Assembly: GCA_023389175.1 (NCBI GenBank)
Contig: JAEWEW010000075.1
Location: 1 to 12,702, forward strand
Reading direction: 5' to 3'
Length of the DNA stretch: 12,702 nucleotides
From: Pseudomonadota bacterium
Lineage (GTDB): Bacteria; Pseudomonadota; Gammaproteobacteria; Burkholderiales; Burkholderiaceae_E
In this document: positions 7,300 through 12,702 of the stretch, piece after piece
Layout of the letters: each line of letters opens with the position of its first letter
Numbering within the stretch: the first letter of the stretch is position 1
Made by a program: the position numbers and the translations under genes
The notes under the pieces: model-generated
What the model saw: the letters and a program-made list of their open reading frames with translations, nothing else
The model's database searches: none
What the model was told of the DNA's origin: nothing

Positions 7300-7444
7300 C
7301 CCGGCAGCCGGCGCGACCATGCCTCGCGGGATAGACTTGGCCGGTACCGGCATGCGACCTGCCCGCAGCCCCGTGCTCGCGAAGCCGGGTCCGCAGGGTG
7401 CGCGCCTTGCCCCGCCGCTTGCCAGCCACAGGAGAGAGGATGCG

Positions 7445-9856
7445 ATGAAGCAGGAGCCGCTGCAGCGGAACGAGACCGCTGGGAACACGACCGCCGGGCT
7501 CGACGACGACCTGATCCGGCGCATGGACGCCTGGTGGCGGGCCGCCAACTATCTCTCGGTCGGCCAGATCTACCTGCTCGACAACCCGCTGCTGAAGCAG
7601 TCGCTGGGCCTGGAGCATGTGAAGCCGCGCCTGCTTGGCCACTGGGGCACCACGCCCGGGCTGAACTTCGTCTATGTGCATCTCAACCGGTTGATCCGGG
7701 CGCGGGACGTCGACATGATCTACGTGACCGGCCCCGGACACGGCGGTCCTGGCCTGGTGGCCAACACCTGGCTCGAAGGCAGTTATACAGAGCGCTATCC
7801 GGACGTGCCGCGGGACGAGGCCGGGATGAAGCGGCTCTTCAAGCAGTTCTCCTTCCCCGGCGGCATCCCGAGCCACGTGGCGCCGGAAGTGCCCGGGTCG
7901 ATCAACGAGGGCGGGGAGCTGGGCTATTCGCTGGCCCACGCCTTCGGCGCGACTTTCGACAACCCGGACCTGGTCGTCGCCTGCGTCGTCGGCGACGGCG
8001 AGGCCGAGACGGGACCGCTCGCGACCGCCTGGCACAGCAACAAGTTCCTCAACCCCGCGCGCGACGGGGCGGTGCTGCCGATCCTGCATCTGAACGGCTA
8101 CAAGATCGCCGGCCCCTGCTTCCTCGCCCGCCTGCCGCACGAGGAGCTCGAGGCGCTGTTCCGTGGCTATGGCTACCGGCCGTACTTCGTCGAGGGGGAC
8201 GATCCCGCGACCATGCACCGGCTGATGGCATCGACCCTCGACCAGGTGCTCGCCGAGATCCGCGACATCCAGGGCGAGGCGCGCCGACAGGGGTATCGCG
8301 AGCGGCGCCCCTGGCCGATGATCGTGCTGCGCACGCCGAAGGGCTGGACCGGTCCCAAGGTGGTCGACGGCAAGGCGATCGAAGGCACCTACCGTTCCCA
8401 CCAGGTGCCGCTCGCGCAGCTCGCGAGCGAGCCCGCGCACCTCGCTGCGCTCGAGCAGTGGCTGCGCAGCTATCGGCCGGAGGAGCTCTTCGACCCGCAG
8501 GGCCGGCCGCTTCCGGAGATCGTCGCGCTGGCACCCGAGGGCGATCGCCGGATGGGCGCCAATCCGCATGCGAACGGCGGGCTGCTGCTGCAGGACCTGG
8601 AGCTGCCGGACTTCCGCGCCTACGCGCTCGACGTGCCGTCCCCCGGCTCTGTCGAGGCAGAGTCCACCGCGGTCCAGGGGCGGATGATCCGCGACGTGCT
8701 GCGCCTGAACGAGAAGCAGGCCAACTTCCGCGTCTTCAGTCCCGACGAGACGTCGTCGAACCGCTGGGGCGCCGTCTTCGAGGTCACCGATCGCTGCTCG
8801 ACCGCGATCGTGCTGCCGGAGGACGACCACGTGAGTCCGGACGGCCGGGTGATGGAGGTGCTGAGCGAGCACCAGTGCCAGGGGTGGCTCGAGGGCTACC
8901 TGATGACCGGGCGCCACGGCTTCTTCTCCTGCTACGAGGCGTTCATCCACATCGTGGACTCGCAGTTCAACCAGCATGCGAAGTGGCTCGACGTGACCCG
9001 CGAGATCCCATGGCGCAAGCCGATCGCCTCGCTCAACTACCTGCTGTCCTCGCATGTCTGGCGCCAGGACCACAACGGGTTCAGCCACCAGGATCCCGGG
9101 TTCCTCGACGTCGTCATGAACAAGAAGCCGGAGATCATCCGTGTCTACCTGCCGCCCGACGCCAACACCCTGCTGTGGGTGACCGACCATTGCCTGCGCA
9201 GCCGCCACTTCGTGAACGTCATCGTGGCCGGCAAGCAGCCCGCGCACCAGTGGCTGGACATGGAGCGGGCGATCGCGCACTGCAGCGCCGGCTTGGGCCG
9301 ATGGGACTGGGCCAGCACCGACCACGGAAGCGAACCGGACCTGGTGATGGCCTGTTGCGGCGACATCCCGACGCTCGAGACGCTCGCGGCGGTGGAGCTG
9401 TTGCGTGAGGCGCTGCCGGACCTGCGGATCCGGGTGGTCAACGTGGTCGACCTGCTCACCCTGCAGGCGCCGAACGCGCATCCCAACGGACTGCCGCACG
9501 AGCGGTTCGATGCGCTCTTCACCCGCGACAAGCCGGTGGTGTTCGCCTTCCACGGCTACCCGCAGCTGATCCACCGGCTGGTCTACCGGCGCCACAACCA
9601 TCACAACATCCACGTCCATGGCTTCCACGAGGAAGGAACCACCACGACGCCGTTCGACATGACGGTGCTGAACGAGCTCGACCGGTACCACCTCGCCGAG
9701 GCCGCCTTGCGCTGGCTGCCGGCGATGGCAGCGAAGGCGGAAGCGGCCCGCGCCGGGTGGCGGCGCCAGCTCGAGCGGCATCACGGCTGGATCCGCGAGC
9801 ACGGCGAGGACCTGCCGGAGATCCGCGACTGGACCTGGCGGGGCGCGCGTTCCTGA
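7445..9856 (+). CDS. xfp: Phosphoketolase (D-xylulose 5-phosphate / D-fructose 6-phosphate)
   Basis: This cytosolic TPP enzyme cleaves xylulose 5-phosphate, and often fructose 6-phosphate, with inorganic phosphate. The products are acetyl phosphate plus glyceraldehyde 3-phosphate or erythrose 4-phosphate. At 803 residues it has the usual family length. Diagnostic motifs are GHWGTTPGLNFVYVHLNRL (65-83), TGPGHGGPGLVANTWLEGSY (95-114) and FPGGIPSHVAPEVPGSINEG (137-156). The TPP motif GDGEAETGPLATAWHSNKFL occupies 183-202. A typical C-terminus (HHGWIREHGEDLPEIRDWTW) is intact, so no truncation or frameshift is seen. ATG 7445 was chosen because AGGAGAG lies 8 nt before it. The frame stays open far upstream, but that part is antisense to cydA, and an earlier ATG (7440) is in another frame and stops at once. 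No acetate kinase or phosphotransacetylase is adjacent. Dual substrate use cannot be told from sequence. Confidence 0.96.
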   Translation: MKQEPLQRNETAGNTTAGLDDDLIRRMDAWWRAANYLSVGQIYLLDNPLLKQSLGLEHVKPRLLGHWGTTPGLNFVYVHLNRLIRARDVDMIYVTGPGHGGPGLVANTWLEGSYTERYPDVPRDEAGMKRLFKQFSFPGGIPSHVAPEVPGSINEGGELGYSLAHAFGATFDNPDLVVACVVGDGEAETGPLATAWHSNKFLNPARDGAVLPILHLNGYKIAGPCFLARLPHEELEALFRGYGYRPYFVEGDDPATMHRLMASTLDQVLAEIRDIQGEARRQGYRERRPWPMIVLRTPKGWTGPKVVDGKAIEGTYRSHQVPLAQLASEPAHLAALEQWLRSYRPEELFDPQGRPLPEIVALAPEGDRRMGANPHANGGLLLQDLELPDFRAYALDVPSPGSVEAESTAVQGRMIRDVLRLNEKQANFRVFSPDETSSNRWGAVFEVTDRCSTAIVLPEDDHVSPDGRVMEVLSEHQCQGWLEGYLMTGRHGFFSCYEAFIHIVDSQFNQHAKWLDVTREIPWRKPIASLNYLLSSHVWRQDHNGFSHQDPGFLDVVMNKKPEIIRVYLPPDANTLLWVTDHCLRSRHFVNVIVAGKQPAHQWLDMERAIAHCSAGLGRWDWASTDHGSEPDLVMACCGDIPTLETLAAVELLREALPDLRIRVVNVVDLLTLQAPNAHPNGLPHERFDALFTRDKPVVFAFHGYPQLIHRLVYRRHNHHNIHVHGFHEEGTTTTPFDMTVLNELDRYHLAEAALRWLPAMAAKAEAARAGWRRQLERHHGWIREHGEDLPEIRDWTWRGARS

Positions 9857-9868
9857 GCAGACGCGACA

Positions 9869-9898
9869 AGGCCCCGCCGGCAGTGCCGGTCGGGGCCT
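9869..9898. terminator. Strong hairpin between convergent xfp and repeat-protein gene
   Basis: AGGCCCCG pairs with CGGGGCCT, and CCGGC pairs with GCCGG around an AGT loop, with one bulged T; this begins 12 nt after the xfp stop. There is no T-run on the plus side. On the minus side a short TTGT follows. It is likely a bidirectional terminator for the two converging genes. Confidence 0.6.
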
Positions 9899-9903
9899 CG
9901 GGC

Positions 9904-9926
9904 GCCGGCGCTCTCGCGAGGCCGGC
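9904..9926. terminator. Second hairpin in the xfp convergent gap
   Basis: GCCGGC pairs with GCCGGC, with an inner CTC/GAG stem around TCGC and one bulged G. It lies 14 bp after the repeat-protein stop, in the direction of that gene. CCTCG (9896-9900) and CGAGG (9917-9921) could form a competing stem. No T-run. Confidence 0.35.
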
Positions 9927-9940
9927 TGCGGCAGGAAGGA

Positions 9941-10471
9941 TTACTTGGAGCCCATGCCCGGCGAAGTCGTGCTGCCGGTGCCAGGCGCCATCTGCGAGCG
10001 GGTCGCGCCCGGCGCGCCTTCCGAGCGAGTGGCGCTCGAGGCACCGCTCTCGGTCGAGCCACGCATCGGGCCCGCAGACGAGGGCTGCGAGCCGACGCCG
10101 GGGCTGGTCGCCTCGCCGCCCTGCGTGGTGCTGCGGTCGCTTTGCATGGTGCCCGGCGCCATCTGCTCCTTCAGCGCACCCGGCGAGCCTTCCGACCGGG
10201 TGGCAGTGGATGCGCCGCCCGGCGTGGCCCGCGGGCTGGTGGTCGCCCCGGCCGGGGCGCCGCCGGTACCGGTGCTGCCCATGGGCGCTGCGGCATTGCC
10301 GCTGCCCGGCGTCTGGTCCGGCGCCTGGGTGCCCGGCGCGGCCTGCTGGGTGATGGCACCCGGCGAACCCTGCGAACGGGTGGTATCGGCCTGGCTGCCG
10401 CCCGACTGCGCGACAACGCCACCGGCCATCAGGATGCATGCGCTGAAAACCGCGGTCTTCACGTTGTTCAT
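9941..10471 (-). CDS. Secreted low-complexity protein with three 18-residue repeats, function unknown
   Basis: This is a 176-residue protein I do not recognise. Residues 1-21 look like a signal peptide (MNNVK, then a hydrophobic core to GGVVA, likely cut before QS). The mature part is rich in Gly, Ser, Pro, Ala and Thr with no Cys, Trp, Tyr or Phe, so it is probably disordered and extracytoplasmic. It carries three 18-residue copies of TRSxGxPGAxxxQxAPGT at 31-48, 91-108 and 148-165, separated by 42- and 39-residue linkers that contain further PG/GS motifs (for example SPGVGS and SPGMGS). The start is supported by GAGGA 7 nt before the ATG. Coding is supported by the intact frame, the ribosome site, the signal peptide, and repeat conservation at protein level. 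It converges with xfp. A cell-envelope or stress role is possible but unsupported. Confidence 0.75.
   Translation of the reverse strand: MNNVKTAVFSACILMAGGVVAQSGGSQADTTRSQGSPGAITQQAAPGTQAPDQTPGSGNAAAPMGSTGTGGAPAGATTSPRATPGGASTATRSEGSPGALKEQMAPGTMQSDRSTTQGGEATSPGVGSQPSSAGPMRGSTESGASSATRSEGAPGATRSQMAPGTGSTTSPGMGSK
9977..10030 (-). repeat. 18-residue repeat, copy 3 (protein residues 148-165)
   Basis: Encodes TRSEGAPGATRSQMAPGT. It differs from copy 2 at four positions (SP to AP, and LKE to TRS), keeping TRSEG, PGA and QMAPGT. Confidence 0.75.
10148..10201 (-). repeat. 18-residue repeat, copy 2 (protein residues 91-108)
   Basis: Encodes TRSEGSPGALKEQMAPGT. It starts 180 bp downstream, in the direction of translation, of the start of copy 1. 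Confidence 0.75.
10328..10381 (-). repeat. 18-residue repeat, copy 1 (protein residues 31-48)
   Basis: Encodes TRSQGSPGAITQQAAPGT, shortly after the predicted signal-peptide cleavage site. It is the most divergent copy (Gln for Glu, Ala for Met). Confidence 0.75.
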
Positions 10472-10525
10472 TTCCTAGTCCTCATTCTGGTTGCTGGGAT
10501 GTGCGCCCCGGCCGGAACTTCGCTT

Positions 10526-10540
10526 GCGTGCCAGGCACGC
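10526..10540. promoter_or_regulatory. 15-bp perfect palindrome upstream of the repeat-protein gene
   Basis: GCGTGCC-A-GGCACGC is a perfect 7-bp inverted repeat in the 136-bp gap (10472-10607). It lies 54 bp upstream of the repeat-protein ATG, where an operator could sit. It contains TGGCAC, but no TTGCA follows at sigma-54 spacing. No clear -10/-35 pair was found in this gap. Confidence 0.3.
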
Positions 10541-10583
10541 GCCGACTCCGGTCGCCGCATCGTCCTGAGCAGTCGCAAGCCAC

Positions 10584-10607
10584 ATGCCCGGCCGGCCGGG
10601 CGGGCAT
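10584..10607 (-). terminator. GC hairpin directly after the dioxygenase-like gene
   Basis: ATGCCCG pairs with CGGGCAT around a GC-only centre, abutting the stop codon. The minus-strand sequence after it (ATGTGGCTTGCG) has no real T-run. It may end transcription from the dioxygenase-like gene before the repeat-protein gene. Confidence 0.4.
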
Positions 10608-11708
10608 TCACCCTGCAGGCTCGAAGATCGCCGCAACCTTGTTCGAGTTGAACACCCTCGTCTCGACGAAATCGGACCAGGCGACCCGACGTCCCAGCGC
10701 GCTCATCGCGCCCACCAGCGCGAACCAGTTGAGGTTCTCCTGCTGCCCCGCATCCTCGATCCGATCGAGCGTGTAGCCGCGCCAGGCGGCATAGTCGCCG
10801 TCCACCATGGCCTGGTAGAGACGGCGGTCGGATTCCACGTCCGGCTGCATGCGGTAGGTCTTGTCGACCAGGAATGCATGCGACCAGCTCGACGAGGCGA
10901 GCAGCGCGACGCGCCAGGGGCTGTCGCGCACGATGCGGCCGATGGCCGCCCCGAAGTCGAAGCAGCGCCGCGGCGACGGCGACGGCGGATCGAGCGGACG
11001 ATGGCGGTCCGCCCAGCGGGTGATGAAGCCGCGATGGCTGACGATGCGCCGGCCGTAGCAGTTGATCGACACCGGCACCACCGGATGCGCGAAGCCCTGC
11101 CGTTCGTAGTCCAGGTACAGCACGGCATTCAGGAAGGCGTGGGCGAGCCCCGGATGGTGCAACGGCCGGTACGCATAGGCGACGTCGAAATCGGACCGGA
11201 GCAGCTCGCTCGCGACATGCCGGGCTGCTTCGGGATGGCCGCGGACGTGGAAGGCGGTTTCCGGCCCTTCGTTCCAGACGTTCGGCTTGCCACCGCCCCA
11301 TTCGTCCGTGCGGGCCGCGCCGACCATCGCCGAGGCGCCGGCATGCTTCCATGGATAGAGCGTCATGTCCCCGTAGGCGAGCACGGCGAAGGCGGGGATG
11401 GCGTCCTCGTGGAAGTTCTCGTACTGGTCGTCGCCCCACATCAGCACGAAATCCGGCCGGAACTCGTCGAGCGCGGCCCGCACCCGCTCGATGCCCGCCC
11501 GCATCGCGGCACGATGCCTCGCGGCCGCGGCGGTGCCTTCGTCGTCGCCCCATTCCTCGCGCATCGATGCGGGCCAATTGGACGGATCCTTCGCATCGGC
11601 CGGAATGTCCGGATCCCGCAGCCTGCCCTTGAGGATGTTCGCCATGTCGCCGTCCCTGCCACTGAGCGGCGGATAGTGCGAGATACCCAGACCCAGAACC
11701 TGTCCCAT
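10608..11708 (-). CDS. Class III extradiol dioxygenase-like (LigB-fold) protein
   Basis: This is a 366-residue cytosolic protein of the LigB superfamily, whose members open catechol-type rings with non-haem Fe(II). The N-terminus GLGISHYPPL gives the first metal His (His11). SWSHAF (275-279) holds the expected catalytic His277. Glu324 in QENLNWFALVGAM fits the metal Glu. At the place of the second metal His (D-H in LigB and MhpB), the sequence reads WGDDQYENF (91-99), with Gln95, so activity is uncertain. FEPAG ends the protein without an added domain. ATG 11708 was chosen because GGAGG lies 5 nt upstream; an in-frame ATG at 11732 would include that site in the coding part. ndh ends 50 bp upstream on the same strand. 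The substrate is unknown; the alignment to LigB was done by eye, and the family call is firmer than the function. Confidence 0.85.
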   Translation of the reverse strand: MGQVLGLGISHYPPLSGRDGDMANILKGRLRDPDIPADAKDPSNWPASMREEWGDDEGTAAAARHRAAMRAGIERVRAALDEFRPDFVLMWGDDQYENFHEDAIPAFAVLAYGDMTLYPWKHAGASAMVGAARTDEWGGGKPNVWNEGPETAFHVRGHPEAARHVASELLRSDFDVAYAYRPLHHPGLAHAFLNAVLYLDYERQGFAHPVVPVSINCYGRRIVSHRGFITRWADRHRPLDPPSPSPRRCFDFGAAIGRIVRDSPWRVALLASSSWSHAFLVDKTYRMQPDVESDRRLYQAMVDGDYAAWRGYTLDRIEDAGQQENLNWFALVGAMSALGRRVAWSDFVETRVFNSNKVAAIFEPAG

Positions 11709-11713
11709 CCGAT

Positions 11714-11718
11714 CCTCC
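11714..11718 (-). promoter_or_regulatory. Ribosome binding site GGAGG deciding the dioxygenase-like start
   Basis: A perfect GGAGG lies 5 nt before ATG 11708. It rules against the upstream in-frame ATG at 11732, which has no comparable site. Confidence 0.7.
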
Positions 11719-11733
11719 AGAGAACAGAGCAAC

Positions 11734-11752
11734 GGGAACCCGTCGGGCTCCC
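11734..11752 (-). terminator. Possible intrinsic terminator after ndh
   Basis: On the minus strand, GGGAGCCC pairs with GGGTTCCC (one G-U pair) around GAC, 6 nt after the ndh stop. A pyrimidine-rich, T-containing stretch (CGTTGCTCTGTTCTCT) follows. It would separate or attenuate expression of the dioxygenase-like gene from ndh; a promoter for that gene has little other room in the 50-bp gap. Confidence 0.4.
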
Positions 11753-11758
11753 AAGAAG

Positions 11759-12702
11759 CTAGTGAAGCTTGACCAGCGGCGTGGTGCGCTTGACGAGGAA
11801 GCGCGCGACCGCAAGCACCGCCGTGCGGACGGTGCCCAGCACCGCCTTGTGATGCAGCAGGTGCAGGCTCGCGTACATCATCCGCGCGAAGAGCCCCTCG
11901 ACGAACCAGGTGGAGCGGAACACCGAGCCCATCAGGCTGCCGACCGAGCTCTGCGTTCCGATCGAGACCAGCGAGCCATGGTCGCGATAGACGTAGGGCG
12001 ATTCAGGCGCCGGTTGCCCCCGCGCCTTGCGCGCGAGCACGCCGGCAAGGTAGCTCGCCTGCTGGTGCGCGGCCTGTGCCCGCGGCGGCACCGGCCGGCC
12101 GTTGCCGTCGATGGCGGCCGCGCAGTCGCCGAGCGCGTAGATGTCCTGGTGTCCCTTGACCAGCAGCCGGGCATCGACCTCGATCGCGCCGGCCTTGCCG
12201 GTCGGCAGCCCCAGCGTCGCGAGGAAGTCCGGCGCCTTGATGCCGGCCGCCCACACGCACAGGTCCGCCGGATAGCGGTTGCCCGCCTCGTCCTCGAGGC
12301 CGCCCGCGTCGATGCGAGCCACCTTGCAGCCGGTGACCAGCCGGACGTGGCGCTGCTCGAGCAGCCGGGCTGCCGCGTCCGAAACCTTCTCGCTCAGCGG
12401 CGCGAGGATGCGCGGCGCGCCTTCGACCAGCGTGATGCGCACGTCGCGGTGCGGATCGAGATGACGAAAGCCGTAGTTCGCATGGACCTGGCTCGCCTCG
12501 CGCAGCTCCGCGGCCAGCTCCACGCCGGTCGCGCCGCCGCCCACGATCACGATGTCGATGCCGTGCCGTTCACGCACAAGCGACTCCGGCTCGGCCGGCC
12601 GGCCGGCCTGCTGCAGCTCCGCGAGCGTGAGGATCTTGAGCATCCGCAGGCGGAAGCGCTCGGCATCGTCCGGGCCGTTCAGCGCGATGCTGTGCTCGGC
12701 CG
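11759..12702 (-). CDS. ndh: Type II NADH dehydrogenase (NDH-2), 5' end cut by window
   Basis: This is a membrane-associated flavoprotein passing electrons from NADH to quinone without proton pumping. The last 313 residues are visible; the frame stays open to the right edge and the usual family length is about 430. The first visible residues (AEHSIALNGPDDAERFRLR) match the NDH-2 linker after the first FAD-binding fold. Next are the NADH-binding glycine motif VIVGGGATGVELAAEL (about 51-66), CVWAAGIKAP, and the second FAD contact DIYALGDCAA. The C-terminus ends in the amphipathic membrane-binding helices typical of NDH-2 (MMYASLHLLHHKAVLG to KRTTPLVKLH). The internal ATG at 12643 is not the true start, since coding homology continues upstream. 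NDH-2 could feed the quinol pool used by the bd oxidase in this window. Confidence 0.93.
   Translation of the reverse strand, partial: AEHSIALNGPDDAERFRLRMLKILTLAELQQAGRPAEPESLVRERHGIDIVIVGGGATGVELAAELREASQVHANYGFRHLDPHRDVRITLVEGAPRILAPLSEKVSDAAARLLEQRHVRLVTGCKVARIDAGGLEDEAGNRYPADLCVWAAGIKAPDFLATLGLPTGKAGAIEVDARLLVKGHQDIYALGDCAAAIDGNGRPVPPRAQAAHQQASYLAGVLARKARGQPAPESPYVYRDHGSLVSIGTQSSVGSLMGSVFRSTWFVEGLFARMMYASLHLLHHKAVLGTVRTAVLAVARFLVKRTTPLVKLH

Noticed and set aside
5987..7444. Open plus-strand frame of 486 codons leading into xfp, suggesting an N-terminal fusion
   Set aside because: It is antisense to cydA, whose haem ligands and motifs are complete; its product is Arg/His/Gln-rich as GC-rich antisense frames are, and xfp has its own ribosome site at ATG 7445.
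7250..9802. 850-codon open frame antisense to xfp
   Set aside because: Long stop-free antisense frame caused by GC-rich third positions; no domain is recognisable, while the plus-strand phosphoketolase is unambiguous.
9857..9940. Inverted repeats in the xfp convergent gap as mobile-element ends
   Set aside because: They are nested hairpins between convergent stops, with no transposase, target duplication or second copy in the window; terminators explain them better.
10531..10550. TGGCAC in the gap as a sigma-54 promoter
   Set aside because: No TTGC at the required -12 spacing on either strand.
10584..11762. 392-codon plus-strand frame antisense to the dioxygenase-like gene
   Set aside because: No motif or ribosome site; the minus-strand protein has family signatures and a perfect ribosome site.
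11759..12643. ATG at 12643 as the ndh start
   Set aside because: The frame upstream to the window edge still reads as NDH-2 sequence, and the first FAD-binding fold must lie outside the window.

Overview
The window is GC-rich, tightly packed chromosomal DNA from a pseudomonadote. A beta- or alphaproteobacterium is my best guess, from protein style and the mix of respiratory and aromatic-catabolic genes; I could not run a taxonomic search. No insertion sequence, prophage, CRISPR array, tRNA or rRNA was seen. Nine protein genes are supported, and those at both window edges are cut off.

Left part (1-4508, all on the minus strand, read right to left): a 12-TM MFS transporter, then iorA and iorB, the two subunits of a bacterial indolepyruvate/arylpyruvate:acceptor oxidoreductase. 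Spacing is 23 bp between the MFS gene and iorA, and iorA/iorB overlap by ATGA, so this looks like one operon. It probably oxidatively decarboxylates 2-oxo acids derived from aromatic amino acids; the transporter may import the substrate (inference).

Middle (4591-7192, minus): cydA, cydB and a 57-residue DUF2474 protein. These form a cyanide-insensitive (CIO-type) bd quinol oxidase operon with coupled TGATG junctions. A 252-bp divergent intergenic region separates it from xfp (7445-9856, plus), an 803-aa phosphoketolase that makes acetyl phosphate from xylulose 5-phosphate and/or fructose 6-phosphate.

Right part: xfp converges, across two GC-rich hairpins, on a minus-strand gene for a secreted low-complexity protein with three 18-residue repeats. 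Further right on the minus strand is a LigB-fold class III extradiol dioxygenase-like protein whose second metal-binding His appears to be Gln. Last is the C-terminal three-quarters of a type II NADH dehydrogenase (ndh), which runs off the right edge.

Taken together, NDH-2 and the bd-type oxidase form a non-proton-pumping NADH-to-quinol-to-O2 route, while phosphoketolase and IorAB yield acetyl phosphate and acyl-CoA. This is mostly ordinary accessory metabolism. The features most worth a second look are the repeat protein, the altered metal site of the dioxygenase-like protein, the Cys-poor Fe-S domain of IorA, and the cydA/xfp shared control region. I saw no convincing new multi-gene system.
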